Shown here in pieces: positions 28,349-37,241 of a stretch of DNA of 46,697 nucleotides. The translations under genes and the position numbers were made by a program. Source of the DNA: Rhodospirillales bacterium (GTDB lineage Bacteria > Pseudomonadota > Alphaproteobacteria > Kiloniellales > JAKSDN01); NCBI GenBank assembly GCA_029859805.1, contig JAOUCL010000006.1, positions 1 to 46,697 of the forward strand, written 5' to 3'. Each line of letters begins with the position of its first letter. Within the stretch, counting starts at the first letter, position 1. The notes under the pieces were generated by a model. The model saw nothing but the letters and a program-made list of their open reading frames with translations, ran no database searches and had not been told where the DNA came from.

Positions 28349-28362
28349 GGGGGGAACGGGCC

Positions 28363-28887
28363 ATGCTCTATGCGCTAGGCGACCTCGCGCCGCGGACCGA
28401 AGGCGAGGCCTACTGGACCGCCCCCACGGCCGCCGTCATCGGCGACGTGGTCTTGGGCAAGAACGTCAGCGTCTGGTGGGGCGCGGTGCTGCGCGGCGAC
28501 AACGACCGCATCACGATCGGCGAGAACAGCAACATCCAGGACGGCTCGACCCTGCACGTCGATCCGGGCTTTCCGCTTACCGTCGGCCGCGACGTAACGA
28601 TCGGCCACATGGTCATGCTGCACGGCTGCACGATCGGCGACGGCAGCCTGGTCGGCATCGGCGCGATCATCCTGAACGGCGTCACGGTCGGCAAAGGCTG
28701 CCTGATCGGCGCCAACACCTTCCTGCCCGAGGGCAAGGAGATCCCCGACAATTCCGTGGTGCTTGGCGCGCCGGGCAAGGTAGTGCGCGAGGTGAGCGAC
28801 AAGGACCGCGCGATGATGGCCCGCCCCGTCCCCGGCTACGTCCAGCGCTGGCCCCAGTACCGCGACAAACTGCGCCCGATCGGGTGA
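28363..28887 (+). CDS. Gamma carbonic anhydrase-like (left-handed beta-helix) protein
   Basis: 'VWWGAVLRGDNDRITIGENSNIQDGSTLHVDPGFPLTVGRDVTIGHMVMLHGCTIGDGSLVGIGA'. Confidence 0.93.
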   Translation: MLYALGDLAPRTEGEAYWTAPTAAVIGDVVLGKNVSVWWGAVLRGDNDRITIGENSNIQDGSTLHVDPGFPLTVGRDVTIGHMVMLHGCTIGDGSLVGIGAIILNGVTVGKGCLIGANTFLPEGKEIPDNSVVLGAPGKVVREVSDKDRAMMARPVPGYVQRWPQYRDKLRPIG

Positions 28888-29109
28888 ACAGGGGCGCCGC
28901 AGGGTGTGGGCCTAGCCAGACATCCCAGACGGCCGGGGTCGCGAGGAACAGGCGCGGCCCGGATCAGAACATCATGAAACCGACGAAGAACTTGAGGACC
29001 AGGGCGTTCAGGAAGTGGATGTAGAGAGAGGCCAAGCATAATTGCAGGCTTCTCAATTACGGTAAGTTTGCTACCCTTCTGCGTGAAATGCTGAAATGAG
29101 GGTACCGGC

Positions 29110-30213
29110 ATGAGTTTGAGACAAGCCTTGAAATCGCCTCTGATCTTGTTGCTGCCTCTTCTCGTGGTGCAATTGGCCGCTTGCGAACAAGAGCCGGCGA
29201 AATCCGACTTCGTGAGGCCCGTCCGCGCGACGAAGGTGCAGGACGTCGAGGGCTTCATGGAACGGAATTTTCCGGGCAAGGCAGCCGCAACGCAGGTGAT
29301 CAATCTCGCTTATCAGGTGCCGGGCAAGCTGATCAAGCGGCCTGTCGACGTGGGTGCGGAGGTGGAGAAGGGTGACCTGATTGCGGCTCTCGACCCATCG
29401 ACATATCAGGCGGAGGTCGATCGACAGAAGGCCGAGCTCGTCGCGGCCGAGGCACGCCGCGAGAACGCCGACCTGCAGCTGGGCCGTCAGGAAGAGCTGC
29501 TTACCAAGGGTTGGGTCGCCGAGGCGCGGGTGGACGTGGTCAGAGCGCTGTCGCGCCAGGCCAATGCCGATGTCGTCGCGGTGGCCGCCGCCCTGAAGCG
29601 GGCGGAATTGGACCTTTCCTATACCACGATCGTTGCCCCCTTCTCGGGGGTCGTCGCGGAAACCTTCGTCGAGAATCATCAGGAGGTCATCGCCAAGCAG
29701 CCGATCGTCCGCCTGGTAGACACCTCGCAGATCGAGTTCTGGGTCAGCATCCCGGAAAGCTTGATCTCGCTGGCGCCCTACGCGCGCGACATCACTGTCG
29801 AGTTCGACGCATTCAAGGGGACGCTGTTGCCCGCCAGGATAAAGGAGATCAAGAAGGAAGCGTCGGAGATTACCCGGTCTTACGCGGTAAATCTCATCAT
29901 GGAGCAGCCCGAGTCATTTGTCGTGTTGCCGGGAATGGTCGGCACAGCCACTCACGGCCGTCTCGATCTTCCGGAAGATCAGAAGGTCAAGGGATACGAG
30001 ATCCCGCTGAGCGCCATCTACAACGACAAGGACGATCAGGAGTTTGTTTGGGTGATCGACCAGTCGTCTTCGACGGTGTCGAAGCGCGCCATCACGACGT
30101 TCGAAATCACGACAGGCGGCATTAGGGTCGGCGGCGTAACACCCGGAGAGTTCATTGTTACCGCCGGCGTCGAGTATCTGCGCGAAGGTCAAGAAGTGCG
30201 GCTGATGAACTGA
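29110..30213 (+). CDS. RND efflux periplasmic adaptor (lipoprotein MFP)
   Basis: Lipobox LAAC; 'VPGKLIKRPVDVGAEVEKGDLIAALDPSTYQAEVDRQKAELVAAEARRENADLQ', 'IVAPFSGVVAE'. Confidence 0.93.
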   Translation: MSLRQALKSPLILLLPLLVVQLAACEQEPAKSDFVRPVRATKVQDVEGFMERNFPGKAAATQVINLAYQVPGKLIKRPVDVGAEVEKGDLIAALDPSTYQAEVDRQKAELVAAEARRENADLQLGRQEELLTKGWVAEARVDVVRALSRQANADVVAVAAALKRAELDLSYTTIVAPFSGVVAETFVENHQEVIAKQPIVRLVDTSQIEFWVSIPESLISLAPYARDITVEFDAFKGTLLPARIKEIKKEASEITRSYAVNLIMEQPESFVVLPGMVGTATHGRLDLPEDQKVKGYEIPLSAIYNDKDDQEFVWVIDQSSSTVSKRAITTFEITTGGIRVGGVTPGEFIVTAGVEYLREGQEVRLMN

Positions 30214-30242
30214 TCGCCGGCGTCAATCACAGGGTAAGCAAT

Positions 30243-33200
30243 ATGGACCTGCCTTCGCTGGCCATCGAAAAGCGGGCCGTCACCTACTTCACCGTTCTGA
30301 TCTTGTTCGTAGGCGGGATCGGCAGCTTCATGTCGTTGGGGTGGCTCGAGGATCCCGAGTTCACGGTCAAGACCGCCGCCATCGTCACCCCCTATCCGGG
30401 TACCAGTGCAGAGGAAGTCGAGCTCGAGGTCACCGACCGTATCGAGCAGGCGATACAGGAGCTGCCGCAGCTCAAGGAGCTGTATTCGATTTCCCGTGCG
30501 GGCCTGTCGATCGTCCGCGTCGACATAAAACCGGAATATTCGTCGAAAAGACTGCCGCAGGTCTGGGACGAGATGCGGAGCAAGATCGAGGACGTGAAGC
30601 CCCTGCTTCCACCAGGCGCGGGCGAGCCGGATATCGGGGATGACTTCGGGTTCGTATATGGCTTTCTGTTGGCTCTAACGAGCAGCGGTTTCTCCGATGC
30701 CGAACTCGAGCGCTACGCCAAACACCTGAAGAAGGAACTCAGCGTCGTGCCCGGCGTTGCCCGCGTGTCCCTTTGGGGCGCACGCCAGCGGGCCGTCTAC
30801 GTGGATATCTCACAGCAGCAACTGACCGCGCTCGGGCTGACACCCGCGGATTTGCAGCTGACCTTGACCCAGCAGAATATGGTGGTCGATGCCGGCAGCA
30901 TCGACTCCTTGGGCCAGCGGTTCCGGATCGCGCCCACGGGCACCTTCTCCTCTCCGGAAGAGATCGGCGAGCTTACGTTCGCTGCCAACATCGCATCCGA
31001 AGTGACCCGGGTGATCGGATCTGCCGCACAAACAGATGGGTCCGGCCCGCCAGGGCCTTCGCCTTTTCAGTCCTTGGTGACGCTCGAGGACGTCGCAACC
31101 GTCGAGTCCGGCTATCTTGAACCGCCATCGACGCTGATGCGGCACAACGGTAAGCCCGCCATCGCGATCGCGCTTTCGAACGTCGGTGGTGTCAACATCG
31201 TCGACGTCGGAAAACGGATCGACAAGCGACTCGCGGAATTGATGCGGGATATTCCGGTTGGGGTCGAGGTCGACAGGATCTCCTGGCAATCGGACATCGT
31301 CGACGCCTCGATCAAGGACTTCATGATCAGCCTGGCGGAGGCCGTCGCCATCGTCCTCGTGGTCCTCGCGATTCCCATGGGTTGGCGCATGGGAGTGATC
31401 ATCGGATCGGGGCTGATTTTCACGATCCTCGGCACCTTCATTCTGATGGCCGTATTCGGGATCGACCTCCATCGCATGTCGCTCGGCGCGCTTATCATCG
31501 CGCTCGGCATGATGGTGGACAACTCCATCGTGGTCGCGGACGGCTTTGTCGTTCGCCTGAAAAATGGGATGGAGCGCAAACAGGCGGCGATCGAATCGGC
31601 GAAGCTGCCCGCTTTCCCCCTGTTCGGGGCAACGATCGTCGCCATCTTGGCGTTCTACCCGATCTTCGCCTCGGTGAACGACGCCGGCGAATACTGCGCC
31701 GATCTTTTCGTCGTCGTCGGCATATCGCTGGTCTACAGCTGGGTCGTGTCGATGACCTATACGCCCGTCCAGTGCATGGATCTGATACCCGACCCCAAGG
31801 AGGGCGAGGGCGAAGAAACCTATAGCGGGCGATTCTATAACGGGTTCCGGCGTTTTCTCGGATTTTCGATCGCGGGCAAGTATCCGTTCGTCGGAACCCT
31901 CATCGGCGTACTCGTCGCCGCCTTGATCGGCTTCACCACCCTGCCGCAACAATTCTTCCCGGACTCGGCCCGTCCCCAGTTTCTTGTCGATTACTGGGCT
32001 CCCGAAGGCACGAGTATCCAGCGGGTGTCGGAGGACCTGAAAGCCATTGAAGCGCGACTGCGTGAGGATGACCGTGTCGTGAGCGTGAGCACCTTCATCG
32101 GCCAAGGTCCGCCGCGATTTTATCTGCCAGTCGAATCCGAGTTCCCTTATGCGACCTACGCCAACATCATCGTCAACACGCGCAGCGGCGATGACGTCAC
32201 ACCGGTGGTGTCGAAAGTAGAGCCCTGGATGAACACGAACGTGCCCCAGGCCTTGACCCGGGTTCGCCTCTATGGGCTTGGGCCAAGTGATACCTGGAAG
32301 TTCGAAGCCCGCTTCACGGGCCCCCAAGAAGCGAACACGGACGTGCTGCGCGAGCTCGGTGAGCAGGGCAAGGCCATTCTGCTCGAGACCCCGCTGGCGA
32401 AGGAGGTGCGCACCGATATGCGCAACCGCGTTCGCCGGCTCGAGCCGTCTTACGACGAAGCGCGGGGACGTTGGGCGAACGTGACCCGTACCGATCTCGC
32501 GAACGCAACCAAGCGCGCCTATGACGGGCAGCTCGTCGGTCTTTACCGCGAAGGTGACACGCTGATACCGATCAAGGTTCGTTTGACGGAAGACGAGCGG
32601 AACAATCTCAGTACCCTGGACGTACTGCAGGTCACGTCTTCCCTTTCAATAAAGAGCGTCCCGCTCTCCGGCGTCGTCGAGGACGTGGCGTTCAAGTGGG
32701 AAGATCCCATCATCATCCGCTATCAGCGGCGGCGCGCGAACACGGTACAGGCGTCACCCGACGGCGTGACATTCCCGAGTCTATATGCGGCCGTCGCGGA
32801 TAAGTTCGAAAGCATCGAGCTGCCGCCTGGGTATGAGTTGTTCTGGGACGGCGAACGAAAGAGCACCCTGGAGGCACAGCTGTCTCTCATTCCAGGCGTG
32901 GTTCCGGCCGTAGTTATAATACTCTTCATTATCGTCTATCTCTTCAATGCGTTCCGGCCACCGCTGATCATCATCCTCATAATCCCATTTATCTTCATAG
33001 GCATCGCGCCCGCGCTGGTGGCAACGCAAATACCGTTCGGCTTCGTGGCGCTGCTCGGGGCGATGAGCCTCGCGGGGATGATGATAAAGAATGCCATTGT
33101 CTTGCTCGACGAGATCAATGCGCAGCTGGCGGCGGGCAAGGACCGATATTCCGCCGTCGTGGAGGCTGCCGTATCGAGGATGCGGCCCGTCGCTCTGGCC

Positions 33201-33377
33201 GCAGCGACGACCGTGCTTGGGGTAATCCCATTGCTGCAGGACGTTTTTTGGATCGGTATGGCGATCACCATCATGGCCGGGCTAACGGTCGGAACCGTGC
33301 TCACCCTCGTGCTGTTGCCGGTACTCTATGCGATCTTTTTTGGCGTTAGGCGCTCGGCGCGTGTAGCCCAGGTGTAG
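30243..33377 (+). CDS. RND efflux transporter permease (AcrB family)
   Basis: 1044 aa, 'GGIGSFMSLGWLEDPEFTVKTAAIVTPYPGTSAEEVELEVTDRIEQAI', typical RND TM4 and C-terminal motifs. Confidence 0.95.
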   Translation: MDLPSLAIEKRAVTYFTVLILFVGGIGSFMSLGWLEDPEFTVKTAAIVTPYPGTSAEEVELEVTDRIEQAIQELPQLKELYSISRAGLSIVRVDIKPEYSSKRLPQVWDEMRSKIEDVKPLLPPGAGEPDIGDDFGFVYGFLLALTSSGFSDAELERYAKHLKKELSVVPGVARVSLWGARQRAVYVDISQQQLTALGLTPADLQLTLTQQNMVVDAGSIDSLGQRFRIAPTGTFSSPEEIGELTFAANIASEVTRVIGSAAQTDGSGPPGPSPFQSLVTLEDVATVESGYLEPPSTLMRHNGKPAIAIALSNVGGVNIVDVGKRIDKRLAELMRDIPVGVEVDRISWQSDIVDASIKDFMISLAEAVAIVLVVLAIPMGWRMGVIIGSGLIFTILGTFILMAVFGIDLHRMSLGALIIALGMMVDNSIVVADGFVVRLKNGMERKQAAIESAKLPAFPLFGATIVAILAFYPIFASVNDAGEYCADLFVVVGISLVYSWVVSMTYTPVQCMDLIPDPKEGEGEETYSGRFYNGFRRFLGFSIAGKYPFVGTLIGVLVAALIGFTTLPQQFFPDSARPQFLVDYWAPEGTSIQRVSEDLKAIEARLREDDRVVSVSTFIGQGPPRFYLPVESEFPYATYANIIVNTRSGDDVTPVVSKVEPWMNTNVPQALTRVRLYGLGPSDTWKFEARFTGPQEANTDVLRELGEQGKAILLETPLAKEVRTDMRNRVRRLEPSYDEARGRWANVTRTDLANATKRAYDGQLVGLYREGDTLIPIKVRLTEDERNNLSTLDVLQVTSSLSIKSVPLSGVVEDVAFKWEDPIIIRYQRRRANTVQASPDGVTFPSLYAAVADKFESIELPPGYELFWDGERKSTLEAQLSLIPGVVPAVVIILFIIVYLFNAFRPPLIIILIIPFIFIGIAPALVATQIPFGFVALLGAMSLAGMMIKNAIVLLDEINAQLAAGKDRYSAVVEAAVSRMRPVALAAATTVLGVIPLLQDVFWIGMAITIMAGLTVGTVLTLVLLPVLYAIFFGVRRSARVAQV

Positions 33378-33436
33378 TGAAGCCGGTAGGTCAAGGGCCG
33401 GTTCGTGCAGAGACATTACGTCCGCTTCCAAGTGAT

Positions 33437-33458
33437 AACCCGATCTCGGCGGGTTTTT
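33437..33458 (+). terminator. Possible weak terminator after RND operon
   Basis: aacccg-atctcgg-cgggttttt hairpin plus T-run. Confidence 0.45.
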
Positions 33459-33542
33459 GATATTGCTGGTAAAAAGATACCTCCCGGCCCAGACACCTGA
33501 TTCAGACGCACCGGCGCGTTTTGCTGGACATGGCAATAGATA

Positions 33543-34208
33543 GTGCTCCAACCTGAAACCATGCCGTTCTCGTTCCAAACTATGCGTCGATCGCGATCAA
33601 TCGAGCTTCTGGCATCTTTGGTGCTGCTGATCGTTGTGGCTGCGTTTATTGAAATTCACACCGCTTATGGAGTGATCGTCTCCCTGCTGTTCGCGGTCGT
33701 TCTTATTACAGCGGTCCGGGTTGTTACCGCTGAAAATCGGCACCGCACTATTGCTTACGTTCTTGCTGCTGTTTGGTTGGCAATCACCTTGATGAGAGCC
33801 GCAACTCAGCAGGAAATTTGGCGAATTCTGGCGGACCTTCTGTTCATTGCGTTCAGCTTCTACTGCGTCAGCGTGATCCTTCGCCGTATCGTGACCGCCG
33901 AGGAGGTCGAGTCCGAGGTGATCTTCGGCTCCGTGTCCGCCTACCTGCTGATCGCGATCACCTGGGCTGTGAGTTATGATTTGATTTACGTGCTGAACCC
34001 CGGGTCATTCAGTGGGGCCGAGGGCGGTGCGGACTTGACTCTCAACCACTTCATCTATTTCAGCCTGACGACGATCACAACGCTTGGTTATGGAGACATC
34101 ACGCCTGCGAGCATGCCGGCCGGAATATGGGCCACTTTGGAGGCCGCCACCGGTGTTTTCTATATGGCCATTCTGGTGGCGCGTTTGGTGAGCATGTATC
34201 GCGGGTGA
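33543..34208 (+). CDS. Ion channel family protein (2-TM pore, K+ channel selectivity filter)
   Basis: 'LTTITTLGYGDITPAS' filter; N-terminal TM helices. Confidence 0.9.
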   Translation: MLQPETMPFSFQTMRRSRSIELLASLVLLIVVAAFIEIHTAYGVIVSLLFAVVLITAVRVVTAENRHRTIAYVLAAVWLAITLMRAATQQEIWRILADLLFIAFSFYCVSVILRRIVTAEEVESEVIFGSVSAYLLIAITWAVSYDLIYVLNPGSFSGAEGGADLTLNHFIYFSLTTITTLGYGDITPASMPAGIWATLEAATGVFYMAILVARLVSMYRG

Positions 34209-34406
34209 AGCTTTTTCAGAGGTGGTCCCCGAATCTCGGACTCTTCGACCCCGGACTCGAAGACGGACATATGAGCCCGGCCATGACACAATGGCGTTGG
34301 AACCGTCAGCGTCACTCCACTGGCAAGTGGCCGAGAGCCCGGCGGCGGATCGGGTGACGGACGACGCCGTGTCGGTCGAGTAGGTTCGGGCTCGGAGGGA
34401 AATCGC

Positions 34407-34823
34407 ATGCGGTCCATACCGGTCGGCGCCAAGGGCAGCTTCGCGCTGCGTGTCGAAACGAAGCATCTGGCGAACCGGTTCAAGGACGCCATGCTGCCGC
34501 CGGTGCTGGCGACGCCGGTCATGATCATGATCATGGAGAACGCCGCGCTCGATGCCATGCGGCCCTATCTCGATCCGGGCGAGAGCGCGGTGGGGATCCA
34601 GGTGGAGGTGCGCCACACGGCCGCGACGCCCGCCGGCCAGCGGGTCGTCGGAGAGGCCGAGGTGACGAGGGCCGAGGGCCGGCACGTGACCTTCACGATC
34701 AGGGCAAGGGACGAGGCCGGCGAGATCGGCAGCGGGAGCCACGAGAGAATGGTCATCGATCTCGCGACGTTCACCGCACGTCTGGAGGCGGAGCCGGGAA
34801 CACGCGATCCCGGCGGCGCCTGA
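34407..34823 (+). CDS. FlK-like hotdog thioesterase
   Basis: 'VLATPVMIMIMENAALDAMRPYLDPGESAVGIQVEVRHTAATPAGQRVVGEAEV'. Confidence 0.85.
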   Translation: MRSIPVGAKGSFALRVETKHLANRFKDAMLPPVLATPVMIMIMENAALDAMRPYLDPGESAVGIQVEVRHTAATPAGQRVVGEAEVTRAEGRHVTFTIRARDEAGEIGSGSHERMVIDLATFTARLEAEPGTRDPGGA

Positions 34824-34861
34824 GGCCAAGCCGGACCGGATCCGCCCGGGCCGCAAGAATA

Positions 34862-34875
34862 TTGACCTGGATCAA
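34862..34875. promoter_or_regulatory. FNR/FixK-type box upstream of DUF411 gene
   Basis: TTGACCTGGATCAA, exact TTGA-N6-TCAA. Confidence 0.75.
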
Positions 34876-34982
34876 TGCGGCAATTTGCCTCCCTTGCTGA
34901 GATCACGGTCGAGGTCGCGGCGAGTGGATCCGCCGGCCTCGCGTTGTCCGGGCCAAGTCCACTTGACGCTGTTCTGGGAGAG

Positions 34983-35468
34983 ATGTCGATGAAACCCGTG
35001 TTTGAGAAGAGTTTGCCCCGCCGCAGTGCGCTCGGGCTAATCGGGGCCGGCGCGCTCGCCCTGCTGTCGCCGGCGGCCCGCGCGGCCGCGGCGCCAAGCC
35101 GCGAGATCACGATCTACAAGAGCCCCTACTGCGGGTGTTGCGGCTCCTGGACCAAGATCCTTCGCAAGCACGGCTTCGAGGCCAAGGTGTTCAAGATGAA
35201 CGACCTCAGCCGGGTCAAGCAACAGGCCAAGCTGCCGGGGAACCTCGAGTCCTGCCATACCGCCGTGATCGACGGCTACTTCGTCGAGGGGCACGTGCCG
35301 GTCGAGGCGATCGAGAAGATGCTGACCGAGCGGCCCAGGATCGCCGGCATCGCCGTCGGCGGCATGCCGAGCGGCTCGCCGGGCATGCCCGGTCCCGACC
35401 CCGAGCCCTACGACGTGGTCGCCTACACGGCCGACGGCCGGCAGGACGTGTACATGAGCTACCGCTGA
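34983..35468 (+). CDS. DUF411 metal-binding family protein, exported
   Basis: Tat-like signal; 'ITIYKSPYCGCCGSWTKILRKHGFEAKV...ESCHTAVIDGYFVEGHVPVEAIEKML'. Confidence 0.93.
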   Translation: MSMKPVFEKSLPRRSALGLIGAGALALLSPAARAAAAPSREITIYKSPYCGCCGSWTKILRKHGFEAKVFKMNDLSRVKQQAKLPGNLESCHTAVIDGYFVEGHVPVEAIEKMLTERPRIAGIAVGGMPSGSPGMPGPDPEPYDVVAYTADGRQDVYMSYR

Positions 35469-35680
35469 CCGCACCCGGCGGCGCGCCGGGCAAGGTAGGG
35501 CGCGCGGCGGCCAGAAAAGGACCGCGCGCTCGGGGCCCGGCCCGCCGCCGGCCACCTCTGGCGGGCCTTCCGCTTGAAGCCGGCGAAGCTTTAGAACGGC
35601 CGGGACGTGGATTATGATTCCGGGCGGGCGCCACGATCGGGTAGCCTGGAGCCTTCTGCCTGATCACGGGAGTCCCCCAC

Positions 35681-36571
35681 GTGTCGTTGAAAACCGGACT
35701 TCGAGCCGAGGTCGCCTGGGACGCCAAGGCGATGCTCGGCGAATCGCCCCTGTGGGACGAGCGGGCGCAGTGCCTCTACTGGGTCGATATCGAAGGCGCG
35801 ACGCTCTACCGGCAGGAACCCGGACAAGAAGACGAGACCACGGCGCTGCCGCTCGAAACCCCGGTCGGCTCCATCGCCCCGCGGGAAGGCGGCGGCCTCG
35901 TGGCGGCGAGCTACGAAGGTTTCGCCTTGCTCGACCCGACCGACGGCCGGCTCGACACGCTCGTGGACCCGGAATCGCACCTTCCCGACAACCGCTTCAA
36001 CGACGGCAAGTGCGATCCGGCGGGCCGCTTCGTCGCCGGCAGCCGGCACTATCTGGAGGTCGAGCCGACCGGCGCGGTCCATGTCCTCGAGGCCGACGGC
36101 ACGACCCGGCGGCTGTTCGGCGACTATGCCGTCTGCAACGGCCCGGCCTTCAGCCCCGACGGCCGCACGCTCTATTTTTCCAACAGCGTCGAGCGGACCG
36201 TGCTCGCCTTCGACTACGACCCGGCGCACGGCGCGGTCGGGCGCCCGCGGGTCTTCGCCCGCTTCGACGCCGACCAGGGCCTGCCCGACGGCCTGACCGT
36301 GGACGCCGAGGGCTTTCTCTGGTGCGCCCACTGGATGGGCTGGCGCGTCACCCGCCTGCGCCCGGACGGCAGGGAGGACGGCGTCATCGAGCTACCGGTG
36401 CCCCACGTGACCAGCTGCACCTTCGGCGGCGCGGCGCTCGACGTGCTCTACATCACGACGGCCCGCATGCAGCTCGGCCCGGAGGACCTGGCCCGCGCGC
36501 CCCTGGCCGGCGCCCTGTTCAAGGTCGCCCCCGGCGTCACTGGCCTGCCGGCCGCCCGCTTCGCCGGCTGA
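35681..36571 (+). CDS. SMP-30/gluconolactonase family protein
   Basis: 'LGESPLWDERAQCLYWVDIEGATLYR', 'DNRFNDGKCDPAGRFVAGS', 'CNGPAFSPDGRTLYFSNS'. Confidence 0.93.
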   Translation: MSLKTGLRAEVAWDAKAMLGESPLWDERAQCLYWVDIEGATLYRQEPGQEDETTALPLETPVGSIAPREGGGLVAASYEGFALLDPTDGRLDTLVDPESHLPDNRFNDGKCDPAGRFVAGSRHYLEVEPTGAVHVLEADGTTRRLFGDYAVCNGPAFSPDGRTLYFSNSVERTVLAFDYDPAHGAVGRPRVFARFDADQGLPDGLTVDAEGFLWCAHWMGWRVTRLRPDGREDGVIELPVPHVTSCTFGGAALDVLYITTARMQLGPEDLARAPLAGALFKVAPGVTGLPAARFAG

Positions 36572-36762
36572 CGCCGCGGATGCGCGGAGCCGAGGTTCGG
36601 CGGATCCAACCGGCCGAGCCGCCTTGTGCGAAAGCCCACACGCGCCGCTCACGCGCTTTGGCAGACTATCGGCCGATGGGCCCGGAGCTCTTCTTCAAAG
36701 GGAGCGCCCGAAGACGGCCCGTGGACCGTGACGGCGGCAGGCGACAAGGGGAGGATTCGAAA

Positions 36763-36999
36763 ATGGCGCAGAGACCAAAGGTGCGCGAAGGCCAGCAATA
36801 TGCGGAGTTCAACAAGCTCAGCCGGACTCCGCGGCTGTGGCAAGTCGAACGGATCTTCGACGACCCCGCATCCAATGCGCATGCGCGCCTGATCAACGTG
36901 AGGTACCGGCACGACACCAAGACGATCTCCTGTGCGACCTTGGCCGACCGAAGGTGCTACACGCCGGTCGCCGCCGAGGCCGTCGAGCGCGCCGGTTGA
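36763..36999 (+). CDS. Small hypothetical protein
   Basis: 78 aa ORF 'MAQRPKVREGQQYAEFNKLSRTPRLWQVERIFDDPASNAHARLINV' with gagg upstream. Confidence 0.6.
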   Translation: MAQRPKVREGQQYAEFNKLSRTPRLWQVERIFDDPASNAHARLINVRYRHDTKTISCATLADRRCYTPVAAEAVERAG

Positions 37000-37007
37000 A
37001 CGGCATG

Positions 37008-37204
37008 TCTAGGAGGTCGCTAAAGAAGTCCGCCGCGGCCCGTTGCCCTCGTCCTTCGACAAGCTCAGGATGAGGTCAACTCCTTGAAAACACTCATCCT
37101 CACACTGAGCTTTCTCATCCCGAGCCCCCTCATCCCGAGCTTGTCGAGGGACGAGGGACGCAGTGCGAGGGTGAGCGTTCGCACCATTTCAGCAACCTGC
37201 TGGG
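37008..37204 (+). repeat. Dispersed MITE/REP-like repeat, copy A
   Basis: Right part (37080-37204) is clearly homologous to the reverse complement of 40611-40719; left end 'aggaggtcgctaaagaagt' resembles the element end. Confidence 0.75.
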
Positions 37205-37241
37205 CCAAGTCGGCCCGGGCAGGCGCTCGGCCCCTGGCCCC

